Source: Thorsellia kenyensis | GTDB lineage: Bacteria; Pseudomonadota; Gammaproteobacteria; Enterobacterales; Thorselliaceae | DNA length: 64,000 nt | Assembly: GCF_042432445.1 (NCBI RefSeq) | Contig: NZ_JBHLXE010000084.1 | Location: 1-64,000, forward strand | Direction of reading: 5' to 3' | Shown here: positions 59,043 through 64,000 of the stretch, in pieces | Numbering within the stretch: position 1 is the first letter of the stretch | Layout: the number at the start of each line of letters is the position of its first letter | Position numbers and translations under genes: made by a program | The notes under the pieces: model-generated | Databases searched by the model: none | What the model saw: the letters and a program-made list of their open reading frames with translations, nothing else | Told to the model about the DNA's origin: nothing

Positions 59043-59122
59043 AAGTTAAGTTCCATGCCGATTAAGTGAACAAAATGGTTTTCTAAATGCTAATAATTCT
59101 TATTTTAATATAAATTAACAGA

Positions 59123-59141
59123 AATAGAAACCATTCTCATT
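59123..59141 (-). promoter_or_regulatory. Fur-box-like site upstream of fbpB
   Basis: On the minus strand AATGAGAATGGTTTCTATT matches about 15 of 19 positions of the classical Fur consensus (AATGAGAATGATTATCATT form). It is 81 bases before fbpB. Iron-replete Fur would repress the transporter. Confidence 0.5.
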
Positions 59142-59330
59142 CACATTTTCAATTGGAAATAGTTAAGGTTTTAACTAACACTAAAAATTTATTTTTGCCG
59201 TTATCAAATCATATCAGAGTTTAAATTTATAAACGTCTATTTATAGTTCAATTTCTTGGTATACGCATATATTTACAACACGTTAAAAGAATTAATTTTA
59301 AGAAAAATTGTACTACACTTTGATGTCGTT

Positions 59331-59347
59331 ATGAATGAAGCATTCAT
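59331..59347. promoter_or_regulatory. 7-bp inverted repeat in the fbpB-epmC divergent region
   Basis: ATGAATG-AAG-CATTCAT is a perfect inverted repeat with a 3-base centre, ~250 bases before epmC and ~290 before fbpB. It could be an operator, or chance in AT-rich DNA. The rest of 59043-59600 has no gene and no visible fbpA remnant. Confidence 0.3.
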
Positions 59348-59600
59348 AATCGTCCCACATGCTGTTAGTAATTAGACTGCACTTACAACAGCACCTTATA
59401 ATCATTAGGGCTAATTCAGAAAATTTTTAATTTAATTTTAAATTGTTGTTTAATCGTTATTAAAATTTATCTATAAGAATAAAATTTATAATTAAGTGAA
59501 GAGTTAAAATATGCTAAAATTAAAATATTACAACAGAACACCATTTTAATGATAAGCAAACAAAATCATTTATAGAATTATATTTTCAGGTAAGGATTTT

Positions 59601-60140
59601 ATGAAAGAGACTGTAGGGCATGATGTTAGAGATATCATTGAGTTATTTAATCACTGCTTTTTAGAAAATTACTCAACTATTCTCGTTAAAGGAGATGATG
59701 AACCTATTTATCTTCCCTCTTCTACAGAGTGTAAATATAATCAAATAATATTTGCTCACGGATACTATGCAAGTGCTTTACATGAAATTTCCCACTGGCT
59801 AGTTGCTGGAAGTGAGAGAAGGCTATTGGAAGATTATGGATATTGGTACTGCCCAGACGGACGTGATAAAGAGACGCAGAGTCAATTTGAAGCAATGGAA
59901 GTCGCCCCACAATCCTATGAATGGATGCTTTCAGTTGCTGCAAATTTCCCCTTTCAGGTAAGTTGCGATAATCTGAACGGTTTATTTGAACCAGATCACC
60001 GCGCTTTTAGGCAAAGAGTATATAATAAGGTGATAGATAGATTAAAAGAGCCTTTTTCCGAGAGATTTTCAATTCTCATAAATGCATTACACGCATTTTA
60101 TAAAACCCCCGCTCTTAAGCCTGAGCAGTTTATTTTATAA
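59601..60140 (+). CDS. epmC: Elongation factor P hydroxylase
   Basis: EpmC (YfcM) hydroxylates the beta-lysyl-lysine of EF-P after EpmA/EpmB action. The metal-binding HEISHW follows FAHGYYASAL, and DYGYWYCPDGRDKETQSQFE and VSCDNLNGLFEPDHRAFRQRV are strong family matches. 179 residues, normal length. AAGGA is close upstream. It stands alone, 130 bases before the DUF945 gene. Confidence 0.93.
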   Translation: MKETVGHDVRDIIELFNHCFLENYSTILVKGDDEPIYLPSSTECKYNQIIFAHGYYASALHEISHWLVAGSERRLLEDYGYWYCPDGRDKETQSQFEAMEVAPQSYEWMLSVAANFPFQVSCDNLNGLFEPDHRAFRQRVYNKVIDRLKEPFSERFSILINALHAFYKTPALKPEQFIL

Positions 60141-60270
60141 TTTATAGAACGCTTATGTTCAGCCAAATTTGTAATATATGCATGTTTTATTAGCTTTATA
60201 ATTAATATGATTTATTTTAAGTCCTTTTTTACATATTGACATTAAAACCCATTACTTATTAAGGTAATCT

Positions 60271-62637
60271 ATGAAAATCCAGAAAAAAAATAAAAAATTA
60301 GTGATTGTATTTACAGTATTGGCCATTTTAATGTTGGCATGGGGCGCAACAACTTGGGTAATAGGTAATAGTGCGAAAAATAGAATAAATGACTATGTAG
60401 GCGAAATAAATAAAAAAATTCAAGCAGATGATAGATTCTTTATTAAACCTCGATTTGTTTTAAAAAATTTTAAACACTCTTTCTTTTCTGCAGATTTTAT
60501 ACTTTCAGTTGAAATTGAAAATATTTCAAAATTAAGAGAACTCCATGACATTAGCTCTTTTAAGTCTTCTGGAACAAGTTATATGAGTAAGGAGGAATTA
60601 GATGATTATGAAAAACAAGTGAATGAGCAGGCTGATTTTATTCATCTAATCGATATCAATAATACCGTAAAGTTTGGACCTTTCCCCAAAATTGGGCAGG
60701 GAAATCTATTACCAGGTCTTATGGATATTAAATCTGTAAGTACCTTAAACAACTTAAATCCCGAAGTTAAAAAATTCTTATCTTTAATAGGTATTGAAGA
60801 GATTAAGCAAGATCTATTCAGTCATCCACTTTTATTAGCTCAAACAACACTTTTCTTTGATTCAAGTATTGATACTCATATGCAATCGGCTCCATTTGAT
60901 TTGAATGCTAAAACGTTTGCTGTTAGATTTGATGGATTAGAATTAACATTTAATAATTCCTCCGATCATAAATTGGAAACACATATCGGATCATTTACAG
61001 TATATACCCCCTTTGTTGTTAACGACGATATAAATCAAGAAATGGCCTCTAAATTTAATACTTATGCCAAGGATCTTTCCCCTATGTTTTCCATTGGAAA
61101 AATTGATTTAGAAAATAACTATGAAAATAAAGCTGGAGAACAATTCAGCGGTCAAACAAAATTGAGTGTTGGCCCAATAGCAATACTAGATCCTTACTAT
61201 TCTATTCCTTCATTTTTTGAAAATATAAAGGTGATACGATTTAAAATCGATGGATTTGAACTAGTTTATGATAGGCAAATAGCAAATGATCAAATCTATA
61301 ACGAACAGTATCATATTACTTTTAGGCCAATAAATGCTTTGTATTTGATGTTTTTTGACGAAATTAAATACGGGAAATTAAATATAACTCCTATAAAAAT
61401 TAATGGAGAAACTCATAATACAAGCATGGATTTACTCTTAAAACAATCCGAAATCACTAGTAATAGATTTAAAAATATAAGGCAATCAATAATAACTGGA
61501 GACTTTGACCACTTATTAAATCGCCAAGCATATTTACAGCAAGAGTTTTCTCAGTTTCTCTCCTTGCTTACAAAATTTTCGGGTATTTCAAACTATGTCA
61601 TCAATCCTGTAGAATTAAATTTATTTTTTGAAAATAAATCAGCAAATGTAAATATCAAATCAGGGGAATTTTCTTCAAAATGGGAAAAAAAAGGGACGGA
61701 TTTAAATTCTCCACTATTGATAAATTCAAAACTAACCTCTTTTGATTTTAATCAGCCACACGCGAATAAACACTTTTCTTTAAAAGAGTATGAATCATCT
61801 TCTGCTTTTTCTTTAGATAGTTTTTTTCCATTAACACTCGATTATTCAGTTGGTGAAATAAATTTAGCTAACCAAGACGATGTAAGCTATGCAGGTAAAA
61901 AATTCAATATTGCATTCGATATCAATAATAAAGCTGAAAGTCTTGAGCTTAAGCAAACACTGAAAGGAGAAGATATTACTGTTAATCAAGTCGACTTAGG
62001 CAGTTTCAATATTGAGCACGATGCACAAAATTTGGATAAATCGGCATTTACTGCACTAATCAAAATGTTTGTTGAATCACAATTCAATAATATAGATGAA
62101 GAACATAGCTATTTTGTCGATGAAGATACTTTAGAAGATGAAACAGAAGATAAATTAATGTCACTTTATACTGATGTATTAGCTAATGGACCTACAATAA
62201 GTGCTAATTATACTTTAAGTGATAATAAGCGTTTAGAGGCAAATTCTACAGTATCACTAAATGTTGATCTTAAACCTGCGGCCAATAACTCGAGGAATAA
62301 TCACACAGGGTACCTAGCTAAGAATCTTGAACTTATCGATAAGCTTACCCTTAATTTTGATGCGAATATCAATTCATTTGCGGATTTCTATGCTAAAACA
62401 AAAGCGCTTTCTACGATGAACTGGGCAGGAACACCTTCAGCTGAAAATATTCAAACTAATCTTGATTATTTTGATCGTATTTTGTTGAAACCTTCTTCAC
62501 AATCAGCACTTTCACAATTAATTTCTATCAACAATGAAACTATTTCAAGTAGGATAAAAATCGATAGAGAAAAAGTTACTATAAATGGTCAGAGCAGGAC
62601 TTTGGAAGATATTTTAACTTTATGGTCATCTCAATAA
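60271..62637 (+). CDS. YdgA-like DUF945 protein (788 residues)
   Basis: It has an N-terminal membrane anchor (about residues 8-28, ending AWGATTWVIGN) followed by a large periplasmic region of repeated beta-strand segments. NTVKFGPFPKIGQGNLLPGL matches the family's (D/N)HGPFP segment, and the C-terminal KVTINGQSRTLEDIL matches YdgA's final motif. At 788 residues it is ~280 longer than E. coli YdgA, with an acidic stretch (EDETEDK) near residue 630. Role unknown. With the 604-residue relative at 49779 it forms a dispersed paralogous pair. Confidence 0.75.
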   Translation: MKIQKKNKKLVIVFTVLAILMLAWGATTWVIGNSAKNRINDYVGEINKKIQADDRFFIKPRFVLKNFKHSFFSADFILSVEIENISKLRELHDISSFKSSGTSYMSKEELDDYEKQVNEQADFIHLIDINNTVKFGPFPKIGQGNLLPGLMDIKSVSTLNNLNPEVKKFLSLIGIEEIKQDLFSHPLLLAQTTLFFDSSIDTHMQSAPFDLNAKTFAVRFDGLELTFNNSSDHKLETHIGSFTVYTPFVVNDDINQEMASKFNTYAKDLSPMFSIGKIDLENNYENKAGEQFSGQTKLSVGPIAILDPYYSIPSFFENIKVIRFKIDGFELVYDRQIANDQIYNEQYHITFRPINALYLMFFDEIKYGKLNITPIKINGETHNTSMDLLLKQSEITSNRFKNIRQSIITGDFDHLLNRQAYLQQEFSQFLSLLTKFSGISNYVINPVELNLFFENKSANVNIKSGEFSSKWEKKGTDLNSPLLINSKLTSFDFNQPHANKHFSLKEYESSSAFSLDSFFPLTLDYSVGEINLANQDDVSYAGKKFNIAFDINNKAESLELKQTLKGEDITVNQVDLGSFNIEHDAQNLDKSAFTALIKMFVESQFNNIDEEHSYFVDEDTLEDETEDKLMSLYTDVLANGPTISANYTLSDNKRLEANSTVSLNVDLKPAANNSRNNHTGYLAKNLELIDKLTLNFDANINSFADFYAKTKALSTMNWAGTPSAENIQTNLDYFDRILLKPSSQSALSQLISINNETISSRIKIDREKVTINGQSRTLEDILTLWSSQ

Positions 62638-62700
62638 GAGATATGTTTTATCAATGGTATACAGCATGTTTTGACCACTAAATTAATAGCAAAATATATT

Positions 62701-62727
62701 AAAGCCCAAGATCAGTAAAAGGGCTTT
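62701..62727. terminator. Hairpin after the DUF945 gene
   Basis: AAAGCCC (62701-62707) pairs with GGGCTTT (62721-62727) around a 13-base loop. T-richness after it is modest on either strand, so termination would be imperfect. The 400 bases from here to 63129 contain no gene. Confidence 0.45.
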
Positions 62728-63128
62728 ATCATATTCATTAGCCTTAATTCTGCTTTGCACTATTTTTTGGGCACTAAAGGGGGAGCTGATTACTATAAAA
62801 ACATTTGAACCATATTTACTCCTAAACGAATTATGTTGCATTACTAACAGATCTGAATTCAAAATTGAATTAACTAATCAAGTTTTGATGGTTAAATTAG
62901 TACTAGTGATAAATTGATAATTTTGTTAAAATGTCAAACTGTGTAAAAAGAAATGTTATTTATAAGAAAGGTATAGAAAGGTTTTATTTCTGTTTTTTAA
63001 TTTTAATACTATAATTTGGCGTTTATCCTCGTTAAATACTCCTTAGATTCATATAACCCTCATGTTAGGGCTATAATCTCATTTAATGACGTGAGTGACT
63101 TCCATCTATTTCTCAGCTAGGTGCTGTT

Positions 63129-64000
63129 ATGAGTTTTTTATCGCTTGAGTTCATACTCGTATTTACTTTTTTTCTTATAATTTATTGGTTACTAGCCAAT
63201 AAGCCAAAAATACAAAATGGACTGATCCTCTTAGGCAGCTATGCCTTTATCTCATCATTCTCGCTATATGCAACTTTAGTATTATTTGCATATAGTACTT
63301 TGATTTATATTTTATCCTTGCTGAGTCATAAAATAAGAAAAAAACATTTTCCAGTATATTTGTTGTTGTTATTGATTTGTATTATGTTTTTCTTATTTAA
63401 GTATTATGATGCCATTCGTGAATTTGTTCTTTTTATAGGCCAATTTTTCGGCTTTAATCTAGGCCTTCCATTAATTAATTTAGCCCTACCAATAGGTTTA
63501 TCTTTTTATCTATTTCATTCAGTTAGCCTGATTGTTGAACAGCAAAAAAATACACGTTTAAAATATACTTTTTTTCAAACTCTCACTTATTTGAGTTTTT
63601 TTCCAAGCTTAGTTGCAGGTCCTATTAATCGTGTAAATGATACTAAGCATCAACCTGGATTAATGTCCCAGTTACTGTCATCTGAATATAGGAAAATGAT
63701 TGAGCCTAAAAGGGCTTTTATTTATATTCTTATGGCGACTTTTAAACTTTGGGTTTTGAGTAGCTATCTAGATGAATGGTTTGTTAATGATCTTTTTTCT
63801 ACGCCTGCAAACTCCTCCACATTAACTGTTCTAATCGGGCTCTACGCCTATGCTTTTCAAATTTACTTTAACTTTTCAGGCTATAGCGAATTAGTTTTAG
63901 GGTTAGGCATGCTTTTGGGATTTAGGTTACCACTGAATTTTAAAAACCCTTACATAGCTGAAAATTTAAAACAATTTTGGGATAGATGGCACATCTCGCT
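63129..64000 (+). CDS. MBOAT-family O-acyltransferase (AlgI/DltB-like), cut by window end
   Basis: The frame is open from the ATG at 63129 to the edge (about 290 residues). It starts MSFLSLEFILVFTFFLIIYW and has many membrane helices, SFFPSLVAGPINR and the MBOAT core YFNFSGYSELVLGLG, ending at FWDRWHISL, just before the expected catalytic His. This group moves acyl (often acetyl) groups to extracellular polysaccharides, as AlgI does for alginate. AGGTG lies upstream. The substrate cannot be inferred without the downstream neighbours. Confidence 0.9.
   Translation, partial: MSFLSLEFILVFTFFLIIYWLLANKPKIQNGLILLGSYAFISSFSLYATLVLFAYSTLIYILSLLSHKIRKKHFPVYLLLLLICIMFFLFKYYDAIREFVLFIGQFFGFNLGLPLINLALPIGLSFYLFHSVSLIVEQQKNTRLKYTFFQTLTYLSFFPSLVAGPINRVNDTKHQPGLMSQLLSSEYRKMIEPKRAFIYILMATFKLWVLSSYLDEWFVNDLFSTPANSSTLTVLIGLYAYAFQIYFNFSGYSELVLGLGMLLGFRLPLNFKNPYIAENLKQFWDRWHIS

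Overview
This is a low-GC (roughly one third G+C) gammaproteobacterial chromosome segment. Many blocks match Enterobacterales-type gene order: leuS-lptE-holA-nadD, lepA-lepB-rnc-era, srmB divergent from trmN6, tapT next to pssA, lolCDE and lpoB-thiK. Together with the AT-richness and many decayed insertion sequences, this suggests a host-associated lineage such as Orbaceae (Gilliamella/Frischella type) or a similar insect-gut gammaproteobacterium. The taxon is inferred from protein character only.

Layout. 0-7.3 kb: an rlmM fragment cut by an ISAs1-type end at the left edge, a six-TM chemoreceptor, a complete sitABCD manganese/iron ABC transporter, and purU. 7.35-15.6 kb: an insertion-sequence graveyard with pieces of ISAs1, IS3, ISNCY and IS630 elements and the 3' end of a group II intron. 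It encloses one DUF3592 membrane protein and one unrecognised 672-residue protein. 16-21.4 kb: tRNA-Tyr, then nadD, holA, lptE and leuS on the minus strand. 21.8-23.5 kb: the 5' part of a group II intron followed by a broken IS110 element. 23.7-27 kb: lolCDE. 27-29 kb: a tiny basic ORF and another decayed ISAs1-family transposase. 29.3-36.6 kb: a YiiG-like lipoprotein gene on the plus strand, then a five-gene minus-strand cluster: a riboflavin synthase-like pseudoenzyme, lpoB, thiK, an EamA transporter and uvrC.

37-51.6 kb is a dense housekeeping region: lepA, lepB, rnc, era, an amiD-like amidase, srmB, trmN6, tapT, pssA, lipA, crcB/fluC, a cold-shock-domain protein and a YdgA/DUF945 protein. 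51.7-53.6 kb holds tandem DUF975 membrane proteins. 53.6-56.6 kb is mostly decayed sequence, including an IS21 istB remnant. The window ends with a ferric-iron ABC transporter pair lacking its binding protein (fbpB-fbpC, with a Fur-like box), epmC, a second YdgA/DUF945 protein, and an MBOAT acyltransferase gene running off the edge.

Functional themes are metal uptake (sit, fbp), lipoprotein and envelope biogenesis (lolCDE, lptE, lpoB, lepB, amiD, pssA), translation and RNA modification (leuS, lepA, rnc, era, srmB, trmN6, tapT, epmC), and genome erosion by mobile elements. No CRISPR array, prophage or clear defence island is present. The most unusual items are the riboflavin synthase-like protein that has lost its catalytic residues, the two non-adjacent parts of a group II intron, the orphan 672-residue protein with a terminator-like leader, and the DUF975 pair.
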